Assembly: GCA_013076295.1 (NCBI GenBank)
Contig: RQOL01000772.1
Coordinates: forward strand, 2,232,001-2,296,000
DNA: 64,000 bases
Direction: 5' to 3'
Origin: Sanderia malayensis
Lineage: Eukaryota > Cnidaria > Scyphozoa > Semaeostomeae > Pelagiidae
Of this stretch, positions 51,331 through 61,578 are shown piece by piece (the first letter of the stretch is position 1; every line of letters starts with the position of its first letter). Below the pieces are notes generated by a model. It saw only the letters and a program-made list of their open reading frames with translations. It was not told where the DNA came from and did not search any database. A program made the position numbers and the translations under genes.

Positions 51331-52216
51331 GAGTTTTGACAATTATGATAAAATTTTCAATCTCTTTCTGAATTTTGATTTTGGAGCCTCAATTTCCCTG
51401 TATGACTGTTGCGTATAGAAGTATATAATCAACAATTTATAACTAGTTATTACCCAGCTTCCTACCTGCTCTCATTGCGTATTTCTGTGGCATCAAAGTT
51501 ATCTCCATGTTATCAATTGAGGCACATTGCTTTGTCTGAATCTTTCATTGCACCCAGAATAAATATTTTGTCATTGAATTATAAATTGTGCGAACATATG
51601 TTGATTTTGTTTTTCCAATAGAATAATCTTCCAAAAACTTACACAATGAGATGCCTATAGGAGAAAACCCAATACTTGATAAAATAAGCAATAAGCAATA
51701 AAATAGAAGAGTGGGAGTAAGTGGCGCAATCAAAAGATAGCACAGTCTCGCCCACCCCTACCAAATGGTAGTAGGATATGAAAAAGGAATCTTAAAGACG
51801 CAATTAAGTTCGACAATTTCATATTAACGTTTGCATAACATCTGCATGAGCCAGCTTTAAAATTTTGTTAATTTGTGTAATGTTTCAGGATTCTTGATAC
51901 AGATAATTTCATTATTTATATCTATTGAATATATGCAATGAGGCATTAATGAATACAAATTTAATATTTAATAAAGAAAAAAACTGAAATATAAAACATG
52001 TATGAAGTATTTGTTAAAGATGTTTAAAGGGAAAACATTTGATTTACAAAAATTTTGATAATTTAAATAAATATTATCTTTTTTAATACTTTATGACGTT
52101 GTTATTGCTTAAAAATATTGTCTTGAAATTTTATAACTGTTAATTTTTTCCTTTCGTACTTTATTATCGAGTGTCATATTCTATGGTAATGCTAAAATAG
52201 AAAATTCGTGAGAAAA
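51331..52216. other. Intergenic with one pseudo-exon
   Basis: Apart from the pseudo-exon at 51459-51540, this is A+T-rich sequence with no recognisable gene. It contains the 3' flank of the secreted-protein gene that ends at 52217. Confidence 0.45.
51459..51540 (-). pseudogene. Exon fragment related to the gene at 52217-53690
   Basis: About 80 bp matching 53428-53510 at roughly 80% by eye. On the minus strand it keeps 'MPQKYAMRAGRK', against 'MPQKYAMRTGRK' in the functional gene, but has an altered upstream part and no open frame of useful length. It is probably the remnant of a tandem duplicate. Confidence 0.7.
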
Positions 52217-53690
52217 CTATTCATCTGGCATTTTTTTCGTTTCCTGTACCATAACTTTTAATTTTCCACTAGGTAGAACATGCACAAAGACTTTGCCCCA
52301 CATTTTGTCCCTTTTCAATTGTTCCATTGCCATAGCAACAGCTCTCGCAACATTTGCTGGTACAATTTTCATTTTATCTTTAGATTTATTGTTATTTTGT
52401 GGCGTCTCGATTTTAGCTCGCTGTGATAAGGATGCAGCAACTTCTGGTTGATTAAAATGTGGCTTTGCAACCGGACTGGCACTTGGGTTTCTAAGATGAC
52501 TATTCATGGCATTAGCATTGACCTTACTTTGAATGTTAGTATGCATCTTCATGTCAGAACTATTCGACTGTTGATCACCTAAGCTTCCTTTATTTTCCGC
52601 AACAGTTTTTGCTCCTAAATTTGAACTTCTCAAAAGCTTTAAAGCTTGATTTTTAGATTCTTGTAAACTTCTCTGCTGTAATTGTTTATGTTTATTTGCA
52701 TTGACAAAGTCCGCATGTAATGATTTGTCACCATTATTTAATGTAACCATCTTCATTAAATCAGGACGATTAATAGCCTTCGTTGTTCCTGGTCTCTTTG
52801 TTTGTTGTGATAAATTCATTACCGCGCGGGCATTTCTTGCCGCTTCATTCAGTTGCGGTGCGGCACGTTTCTTTATTGGAACACGATTATTTACTGCTGC
52901 CTTTATGCCGCTGGATTTAATCATGGCATGTTGTTGAAGTATCAAATCTTTTGCTTTCATTTGATATGCAATTGGTTGACTTTCATGTTGGATATTTGAT
53001 TTCAAATCAGCAAGCGAAAATAAGTTCTTTCCTTGTCCAACACTTGAATCCAAAAATGTCCCCTGTTCTGTCTCACTTTTAATCGAAGGATTATTTTCTG
53101 ACAAACCCATTTTTTTACTCTTCATTGCAACATCATTTAAATATTTTGAGTTAGTCTTTAATCTGTTTTCTGATATTTTATCTGCATTATCGTTATTCGT
53201 TTTCTTTTGACTTGCTTTAGTTTTCTTAATTTTCAAATCAATGTTATTCTTTTTAGCAGTTATAATTGGCGGGTCTTCATCTTCGACAAATACTTTGAAA
53301 TTATGATCTAGTTTAATTTTTTCATCATCATCTTCTAGATCCAGCTCTCTGAATTGTAATTCTGGTTTAATAGACCAATGCGAGCTGCGTTTTTTCCCGC
53401 TCTCAAATATGTGGTCAATATCTTTAAATTTCCTACCTGTTCTCATTGCGTATTTTTGTGGCATCATAGGTATCTCCCATCTCTTCAACTGAGGCAAACT
53501 GCTTAGCTTTAACCGTTCTTTACAACCTTTTGCAAATAAAGTGTATAATTCACAACATTTATACAAATTATTGTCCGTGTTAAATCAAATAAATATATAT
53601 ATGTGACAATATTAACGTCCACTTACAAACATTCGCAAAAATACACAAGAGTAGAATGGATATCCTGCCTAATTGGTTCTTCATTTTCAT
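52217..53690 (-). CDS. Secreted Lys/Asn-rich protein, unrecognised
   Basis: Two exons, 53690-53627 and 53526-52217, joined in phase 1 (GT-AG), give 457 residues. The start was chosen because MKMKNQLGRISILLLCIFANVC is a good signal peptide; without this exon the long frame has no acceptable start. The mature protein is highly polar and probably disordered, rich in Lys, Asn, Ser and Gln, with an early 'MPQKYAMRTGRK' segment, an acidic patch (LDLEDDDEK) and many KK/KR sites. The last 45 residues look ordered: 'NVARAVAMAMEQLKRD' as a helix, then 'GKVFVHVLPSGKLKVMVQE' as two strands. I do not recognise the family. Possibilities are a matrix or mineral-associated protein or a precursor cut at basic sites. 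It is divergent from the secreted-protein gene at 54906. Confidence 0.75.
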
Positions 53691-54905
53691 TCAATTCTGC
53701 ATGTAAATTACCTAGAAAATAACGAAAGAATATCAACAAACCACTTTAAATAGATTTAAACAATTATGAAGAAATGTTAACTTTATGATAACAAATTACA
53801 GCAACTTTATGGTTTGGTGATTTGGTTGGAATTCGTAAAAGCGACATAATTTTCTATATTTATTAGAGAAATGACGAAAATAAAATATATTGTTGAACAG
53901 AGGAGCAAAAGTGTTTGGAGAAGGGAGTGAAATTGAGGCATTTTATTAAGGCGTGGCCTGAATATTATACTTCGAAAACGTTGTACAATTGCTACAAATT
54001 TAAAGTAGATTATATGTCTACTTACCTTTAAGTTAAAATGCAAATTTCATGGCTGATAATTTGAACTGGCTGGATGCGAAACTTGAAGTTAAAATAAAAT
54101 TCAGATTGAAAATACTTTGTGACTTTGCAATGACAAAACGCAAAGATAACGCAAATGAAATTCTGCCACAGTTGAGTGCGTATTGTTTTGTATACCTGTA
54201 AAACAAAGAATATGAAGACCAGTTAACTGAATAAAAGATCACTGATTCTATTGTTCTTATTCACTAATCCATGCATTCTTTCTGTATTAAATGCCAACTT
54301 CCCAAGCGAACCTTTTCCTCCATGGGCGTTTGTGTTCATTTTCATGCGTTCTCGAATGTCCCATGATGTTTGACGCATTAAATCTCGGTACCATTGAGCT
54401 TTCCGTCGTCATTAGAACGGAAAAACATCCCACAATAACAAACATATTGACTCACTAAAATGACAAAACATTCATGTTCAATTGTATCTTAATCTATATA
54501 TAAAAGTGATAATGAGCGCTGAAATAACTTAAGCCACAAATTTATAGAATAATGAATTATCATTAGAGTTTCGAGGGATGAGAACTATTAACAACAACAA
54601 CAACATAATACAATAGTTACATGGAGATATTGGGCCAACTGTAATACAATGAGATGTTAGCTCTTCAGTATAAATTGCTCGTATTGATCATTTGAGCGTT
54701 ACCTGTCTGTGGCTTGATTGAGATACCCGTATGAATAGATAAACCAAGCATCGGTTTAACAAACACATTGAACATATCAAAAAGTCAAAAATAACATGCT
54801 TGGCTCGACAACCAATTGTATCATCATATATAATAACATATATATGTATATAATATATAGATAAATGTACAAAATGATGGTGTAGTGATAAGAATCGTCT
54901 TGGAG
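53691..54905. other. Divergent intergenic region between two secreted-protein genes
   Basis: 1.2 kb separating leftward and rightward genes. It should contain both promoters. No coding exon is supported; the open frames at 53807-54242 lack codon bias and homology. No obvious TATA box is found near either start. Confidence 0.4.
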
Positions 54906-56525
54906 ATGGTTTTATTGGGTTTTTCAATTGTCGTTCATTTATTTACTATATTTGGTAAGTTAATATGCACTTGCTGTTGGAAATAGCAGCTAATGTCAGA
55001 ATCTAGGCCATTGAAATAAGACTGCGCTATTATTACATTAACAATCTTTGATGTCTGCTGTAGCATATTGTAAAACGTAGCAAAGCATTGATAACATTTT
55101 GATTGCTAAACTGCATTTATAGATTTATATGGCTCAAGAGCAACAGGCGAAGTTACACTAATCAAAGCAGAAATAAAAAGAAATAACGTTACATTAATAA
55201 CTGAAAACGTAAACACCAATCAGCCTAAATTGAATGCAAGTTTGGTGCCAGATGAAAAGAAGGAAAATAAAGAAAATGACCAATCGCATCGCAAATCAGA
55301 AATTTATGTTGTGAATAATGGTCTTTTACTTCTGCATCCAAAAAGAGTTGAAAGCCTTCCGGGGGTGAAGAAATCTACCAATCCACTGGCACCAGAGATT
55401 AACTACCACGTGATAAAAAAACTGAAAAGCAATTCGTCCTCTGACATAGCAACAAAAGTCCTCGAGAGTCATATGGAAAAGAGGTCTTTATATCACATGG
55501 AAAAGAGGTCATCGATTCGTACAAATATGTTGCCGAAGAAATCAAGATTAGAAGAGAATGAGAAAAAGCATTGGGATGCATCGAAAAGGAGGCCACAAAT
55601 CAGTAAGAGGCCAAGAAGAAAAACAAATAATTTAAAGAAAACAATGAATATAAAAAAGGATTTGATTGATCATCCATTATATGACGATGAACAAAACGAA
55701 GCAATTGAAAAGAAACAGAAAAAAGAAATCAAAGCACGAACAAAGGAAAGTAAACGAAAGAATCTGAAAACAAATAAAATACCAGATATTAAAAAAGAAT
55801 TTGAAAAATTACAAGAAGTTGAACAGTATCCAAGGTTTGAAGTTCACAGCGTTCGAAACTCATTATTCCCGCGTTTTCCTAAAAATAAATTAGCAGAATT
55901 GGAATTTCCGCGCTTTCCAGAAAAAGACCTTGGCAATATTGAGTACCCTCGTTTTGAGAAATACGACTCAGCCGTACAAGAATACCCTCGTTTTGAGAAA
56001 TATCAAGCACACTCCGAATTCCCAAAATTCAACAAAAACTTTGAAAAGTTTCACGAATTTCCTAAATTTGAAGAAATAAAACCTCTGAATTTGCAGAACT
56101 TTCCAGATTTCCCAGAGGCAACAGCAATCCCAGAAATAAAAGATATTAAAGATCCAAGTGAGAAAAGCAAAGTAAAAAGATATATCGAAGAAGAAGAAAA
56201 AAATGATGATGATGATGATGATGATGATGATAATTATGGAAGATATTTTGACAGCGATCAAATCAATGCGATAGGTTCAATACCAGAAATACAACGACCA
56301 GCATCAATACCAGATATTCCTGACATACCATCAATAGAAGAGTTGCCATTAATACCATCATTACATACAATTCATGGTATTAAACCAATCAAACCGATAG
56401 ATGATTTCAAATCAAAAGATCATGCAAAATCTGCAGAAGAAAGAACAGGGGAATCAAGGTCAAAAAATGATCATGGGAAAACCTTTCAAAATGAAAACAT
56501 TAATGTAAAGGAGGAACGTCAGTAA
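54906..56525 (+). CDS. Secreted protein with (F/Y)PRF repeats, unrecognised
   Basis: Two exons, 54906-54954 and 55123-56525, joined in phase 1, give 483 residues. Exon 1 encodes a signal peptide (MVLLGFSIVVHLFTIFG). The middle is very basic (about residues 130-210, runs of K/R). It is followed by about nine copies of x-(F/Y)-P-(R/K/D)-F spaced 10-20 residues apart (residues about 230-320): QYPRF, LFPRF, EFPRF, EYPRF, EYPRF, EFPKF, EFPKF, NFPDF. Then come a nine-residue Asp run encoded by (GAT)n at about 56203-56231 and an Ile-Pro-rich part (IPDIPDIPSIEELPLIP). The family is unknown. A peptide precursor is possible because of the repeated aromatic motif, but the copies are not bounded by regular dibasic or amidation sites. 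A structural matrix role is equally likely. Confidence 0.75.
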
Positions 56526-57804
56526 AAATGTTGGTTTCTAAAATAGCCTCAAAAGAATTCAATCATATTCCATATATATTTGCAGAAGTTGGTAGCAATG
56601 TTGATTTGAAACATTGCTGAAGAGCTTCACATTGTTTTTTTATGATTCGGACAAGATGTCCAGACTTACAATATGCTGAGATATCTTATAAAACTCCTTA
56701 TTAATCAAATTTCTCATCTTTTTCTACGCAATTAATGGCAATCTTGATTGTCGCCGATTCAATAGGCGTCAAATAAACAGAAGTAAAGCATATAACCCCA
56801 AAATACCTTGGTTTTCAGACTGAACTTATGAATAAATAGTTAAATTCTTGAATTAATGAATGGGTATGAATGAATGAATGTGTCCTTGTTATATTTTTGG
56901 TAATTTAGATAGAAAAAACATAGTCATAATGAAAAGCATTCATCGTACTTAATATATAGGCCATTTGGTTGGTGGTAACAATTAGTTTATTTTTGTATAG
57001 AATAACTTCAAAGTCGCGAAAAGGCTGTAGAGTTTCTCTAATTCAATACTTGAAAGAGTTTTATGTTGGCTAACTAACTTGTTTTTGGTATTATTTTAAA
57101 CAAAGCACCCTACCCTCTTTTGTAAATATATTAAATTTAGATACATCGTAAATGCCGACAAGCCCAGTGAGGAAGTCGCCGAGAATTGACCCAAAAATGC
57201 TTTAGAAAATCAAAAAAGTCAACCATTTCCTTTGAGCTACTTTCAGAAACATGAAAAATTCCTGTGCATTCTGAAATATTTCGTTATTGCAATGCGTCAA
57301 CTGCCTTTCAAAATGAATTCTTGCCAGTTCCTTCACCTATTCATCATTCGCAACGTTTCATAGCCATAAAAAGACACAAAGCCGTGTTCAATACTGAAAG
57401 GTCATTCATCCCGTTTACTGCACCATCACATACCATAGGTTGCCGCATTAAAGCCCCATGCAGACATATTATCCAGTTCTTAACACACCCACTCCAATAA
57501 GCAATGCTCGCTTAAACTGAGACAGATGTTGAAGTATAATTTATTTGAATAAAATACTAGAATTAACTGCACCTTAATTCCGTATCATATCATTTAAAAC
57601 ATTATACCGTGATTTTAAAAGGAAATAACTAAGGCCAGCAATTGCTCATTAATTTGCATATTTAGTTCAAAAGTAATAAACATGCGAATGGAGGCGGGCG
57701 GTTGCGATTGGCAATATAGTTGAACAACGATATTGAAATACCATGAACAGCTGCCGTAGATGATCAAAGCACTTGATATTGCTTCAATTGTTGTATCGGT
57801 AGGG
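56526..57804. other. Intergenic, no gene seen
   Basis: A+T-rich spacer between two plus-strand genes. The open frame at 57264-57500 has no signal peptide, domain or splice support. The distal part is the upstream region of the SNAG zinc-finger gene. Confidence 0.45.
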
Positions 57805-57813
57805 TATATAAAG
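57805..57813 (+). promoter_or_regulatory. Candidate TATA box of SNAG zinc-finger gene
   Basis: 'TATATAAAG' lies 127 bp upstream of the ATG at 57940, a good distance for a core promoter with a ~100-nt 5' UTR. No transcription data are available. Confidence 0.5.
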
Positions 57814-57939
57814 AGCTACCTCTTATTTCGGAATGCACAAATTGCAATTGGTTCGCCAACGGTGAGCAGTAATCCTCCAAAACTCTGGTATAATTTGATT
57901 GAAAATAAGAAACGACGTTTAAAAGTGAAATAAGCTGAA

Positions 57940-60124
57940 ATGCCTCGTTCATTTCTAATCAGAAAAATTCTTGGATGGGACGATGACGAAGAGGACAAAG
58001 ACAAATCAAAAAAAGAAGAAAAGATCATTGATGAGAAAAAAGGTAAGTTTATCCATTTTGTCCAACTCCCAAACCTTCGCAAATGATGTTTGTCCATACC
58101 TGGAAGTCTCTGCAACGTTACTCGTGAACGCTTCGCACGTAATTGACAATTTTCAATATGAAACAAATTGCACGACCTTCAATTTAAATGCATTACAGAT
58201 TCAACCAAATAAGAAACGTTTAAAGCAGAAATCCTGACAGGAAAGCGTGAAAATCGAGCAATTTCGTACAAACACTCTTTGTCTGACCAGATCTTATCAA
58301 ACGCTAATTAGCTGTAAATGAATTAAAGCACCAGTATTGCCTCATGGCGTAAAACGGATGTAGTCGAAACATCCATGCCATGTACAGTCAATATTAAGTT
58401 AATTTAACACAATTGCCCACATGATCACAAAAGACCAGGCAAAGATTGGCCGTTGGACGCTGGCATTAAAATGCGATAGTTCATAAAAACCGAATTGTGA
58501 AAGCAATTTAAAATATTGCTAATGCAAGAAATATTCCCGATGTCATTGAATGATTTTCTTTATTGATAGCGTTGAATTCATCAGTATTTGGAAGTACAAG
58601 GCTAGATCATCATCATCATCATAATCAACATCAACAACTGAAAACATCACTTTTCTTTCCGGTTTCTTTCAACCATCAATCTCATCAATATTATCCAATA
58701 AAGAAGCCATTTAGATTTCCCGAGATGAAGACATTTGATGAAATGAAGCCATTCTATGAAATGAAGCCATTCTATGAAATGAAGCCATTCTATGACACGA
58801 AGCCATTCTATGACACAAAGCCATCCCACGACAAGAAACAATGCCACGACATGAAGCCATTCCACGACATGAAGCCATTTCATGACATGAAACAACTTCA
58901 TGGTATGAAGCCGTCAGATGAAATGAAACCCTTGGACGCAGAGAAGCAAGAAAATGAAAAGAAGCCATATCTATGCGCATATTGCCATATGGATTTTGGA
59001 AGATCAAGTGATCTACAACGCCACATGTTGATACATTCTAAAACAAAACCATACACATGCAATATCTGCGAACGAGGTTTCACGTGGTTTGGAAATTTCC
59101 AGAAACACATGATGACCCATGATGGGGGATTGAAACAACCATTTAATCAAACTGAGATTTTTTCAAAACTGAAAGAAGATGATTTGATTCAAAAGGACGG
59201 AAAATCTTTCAAATGCAGATTATGCTTGAAATTGTTCACAAGAATGAATGGCCTGCGTACGCATATCCGCATGCACACAGGTCAGCGGCCGTTCAAATGT
59301 GAACAATGCTCATTTGCATTTACTACGTCACGAGCTCTGAAGATGCATACACGCATACATACAGGTATTGACAACTTAAAATAGCCTTACATGAAGTTAT
59401 ATTACACAATAAACCACTATAATGGTAGACGAGAACAAGATTTAATGAACATGTTTTATTTTGATTATTTTGATCAGGTGAAAGACCATATCAATGCGAA
59501 GATTGTCCAAAAGCATTTACAAGAAGAGACGAACTACAGGCACACATTTTCATGCACAAAGGTTTGTATCCAACTACCTTCCACTAACTTTGCTCAAGTC
59601 TCATCCGTTGGTATTCAACATAATTTGCAACAATTATACAAAATCATTAATAAATAAATTTCTGATTGAATTTCAGGCGAAAAGCCTTTTAAGTGTACAG
59701 AGTGTTCATCTGCGTTTATTCGCTACGGCCATTTACAACGACACAAGCTTATCCATTCTAAAGACAAACCATACAAGTGCAAAATCTGCCCAAAATCATT
59801 CACACAATACAGAAATCTACAAACACATGTTTATAAGCACACGGGTATGTTCATTGTCTGACATTGACCACCACAATACTATGATGATATTGTAATAATG
59901 ATAATGATGATGATTTTAATTGTTTTGTATTGATTGAAGGTGAACGACCATTCAGATGTCAATTTTGTGCTAAGGGATTCACCCAACATGGAACGTTACA
60001 AGCACATGAAAGAATCCATACTGGTCAGAAGCCTTATCAATGTCTGAATTGTGATAAATCATTTATAACTTCATCACATTTGAGATGGCATATGAAAAGA
60101 CATCATAAAGCTAATGAACAATAA
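57940..60124 (+). CDS. SNAG-domain C2H2 zinc-finger transcription factor
   Basis: Five exons, 57940-58042, 58570-59364, 59478-59561, 59677-59844 and 59940-60124, all phase 1 junctions, give 444 residues. The N-terminus MPRSFLIRK is a SNAG repressor motif, as in Snail (MPRSFLVRK) and GFI1; in those proteins it recruits LSD1/CoREST. Exon 2 has a His-rich stretch (HHHHHNQHQQ). It continues with about a dozen imperfect hexapeptide repeats of the type MKPFYE/MKPFHD (residues about 90-155), then fingers. I count nine C2H2 fingers: two, a ~30-residue spacer, then seven; one to four per exon. H-C links TGQRPFK, TGERPYQ and TGEKPFK are standard. Nuclear DNA-binding repressor is the likely role. Finger number and order fit neither Snail (4-5) nor GFI1 (6), so orthology is open. 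AATAAA at 60138 lies just past the stop. Confidence 0.88.
58722..58930 (+). repeat. 18-bp coding minisatellite (MKPFYE)n
   Basis: About 12 imperfect copies of an 18-bp unit ('gaagccattctatgaaat'), in frame within exon 2 of the SNAG zinc-finger gene. Some neighbouring copies are identical, which indicates recent slippage or unequal exchange. Confidence 0.9.
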
Positions 60125-60137
60125 TACTCAACACATA

Positions 60138-60143
60138 AATAAA
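60138..60143 (+). terminator. Poly(A) signal of SNAG zinc-finger gene
   Basis: Canonical AATAAA 14 nt after the stop codon; the 3' UTR would be unusually short if this signal is used. Confidence 0.5.
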
Positions 60144-60579
60144 CAATACTGGCTGCCTAATTTTATTATTTTTTGACATTATTATAGAGGGTGATTCGAC
60201 TAATGTATTATAACGTTGATGTGTATAAATTCGAATATTCTGTGTGCTATTGAGAAGTTATTGTCTCCAAGTTAAACATGTTTTCGATGAAAAAAAATGA
60301 AACAGAGTGACTGTGTAATCCTGTTTCCTGTTGTTTGATTGGCCATTCATTATGCAGAATTGATCAAATTAATGAAACTAAGTGAGGTTGCGGCATTGAT
60401 GTTTAAAAAATAAGAGCGAACACGATTTAATTAATTGCCTTGAACCGACAAAATGCGGGAGCAAATAAAATCAATCACGTGACTCTCAGATTTGAACGAT
60501 GATATGGGATTCTTTGACGCCAACCTGCACATCAAACTGCAACTGGGAAACGAATAGCTTCATAGAAAGAATAGCAGAG

Positions 60580-61578
60580 ATGAATGTAATAAAAATATGG
60601 AAATATTTCGTTTCTTTTTGCCTGTATTTGACATATATAGAAGCATTTGCTTCATCTTTGTCAACATCTGGGCATGGTTTTGAAGAACTTTTGGAAACTG
60701 AGATGGAAAACAAAGAATGCTTGAGCAAACCTGGAGATCCGATCATCGATGCAACAATTTACAAATGCGAGCGAGAAAGTGGCTGCAATTATGTTGGAAA
60801 GCTAAAAACAAGCACAAGTTATGAGTTCATTCACGAAAAAGATCTTGCGCAAACTGCCAAATACTGCTCAATTTTGAGAAAAATAATCCCACCTCAGAAC
60901 AGTGAAAAGGCGGCAGAAAAAATCCCAGCTGATTGCGAAGAAGCATACAAGAATGGAATAAAAGAAAATGGTGTTGTGACGATCCGGTTAGATAATGGTG
61001 AATCAAAGCAGGTTTATTGCAACATGAAAATTGATGGAGGTGGGTGGATGGTATTTCAAAGGCGAATAAACAACTCCACATCTTTTAGTAGAAGTTGGAT
61101 GGAGTATGAAAACGTATTCGGATCATTGGATGGAAACTACTGGATGGGTTTGAAATTTCTATCAAAAATAACAGAGAAATACGTTGTCAAATTGCGAATT
61201 GATCTAAAAAATAATGAAGGAAGTCAAGGCTATGCAATCTATAATAATTTCCTTATATCAAATGCCAGCGAAAAGTATCGCCTAAGTATTGGTGGTTATA
61301 GTGGTAATGTAGGTGACAGCATGGGTGTGGCAAATGGAATGCGCTTCACGACGTTCGATCAAGATCACGATGTACATGCAGATAAGAATTGTGCAGTTGC
61401 ATACGAAGGTGGATGGTGGTTCACAAGTTGTTTTCAGGCCAACTTGAACAGCCTAGCTTATAGGACCTACCCAGAGCCAAATACGCGATTGAAAAAGATG
61501 TCATGGTTCACATGGACGAATGACATGGGAACAATAACATACTCAGAAATGAAGATCAAACCGGTGGCTACATCATAA
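60580..61578 (+). CDS. Secreted fibrinogen-related (FReD) protein
   Basis: Single-exon gene of 332 residues. I start at the ATG at 60580 because it gives a signal peptide (MNVIKIWKYFVSFCLYLTYIEAFA); an in-frame ATG at 60499 would bury it. Residues 25-117 are an unfamiliar N-terminal region with cysteines in 'YKCERESGCNYVGKL' and 'KYCSILRK'. Residues about 118-330 are a fibrinogen C-terminal-like domain: 'DCEEAYKNG', 'YCNMKIDGGGWMVFQRR', 'YWMGL', a calcium-site motif 'FDQDHDVHADKNCA', 'GGWWFTSCFQANLN', then 'MKI' near the end. Such proteins are extracellular lectins or ligands, often binding acetylated sugars, and are common in invertebrate immunity and matrix. The ligand cannot be told. A tandem paralogue begins at 63685. 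Confidence 0.93.
   Translation: MNVIKIWKYFVSFCLYLTYIEAFASSLSTSGHGFEELLETEMENKECLSKPGDPIIDATIYKCERESGCNYVGKLKTSTSYEFIHEKDLAQTAKYCSILRKIIPPQNSEKAAEKIPADCEEAYKNGIKENGVVTIRLDNGESKQVYCNMKIDGGGWMVFQRRINNSTSFSRSWMEYENVFGSLDGNYWMGLKFLSKITEKYVVKLRIDLKNNEGSQGYAIYNNFLISNASEKYRLSIGGYSGNVGDSMGVANGMRFTTFDQDHDVHADKNCAVAYEGGWWFTSCFQANLNSLAYRTYPEPNTRLKKMSWFTWTNDMGTITYSEMKIKPVATS

Noticed and set aside
53807..54242. Two overlapping minus-strand open frames between the secreted-protein genes
   Set aside because: No signal peptide, no splice sites of quality and no homology; composition is that of intergenic DNA.
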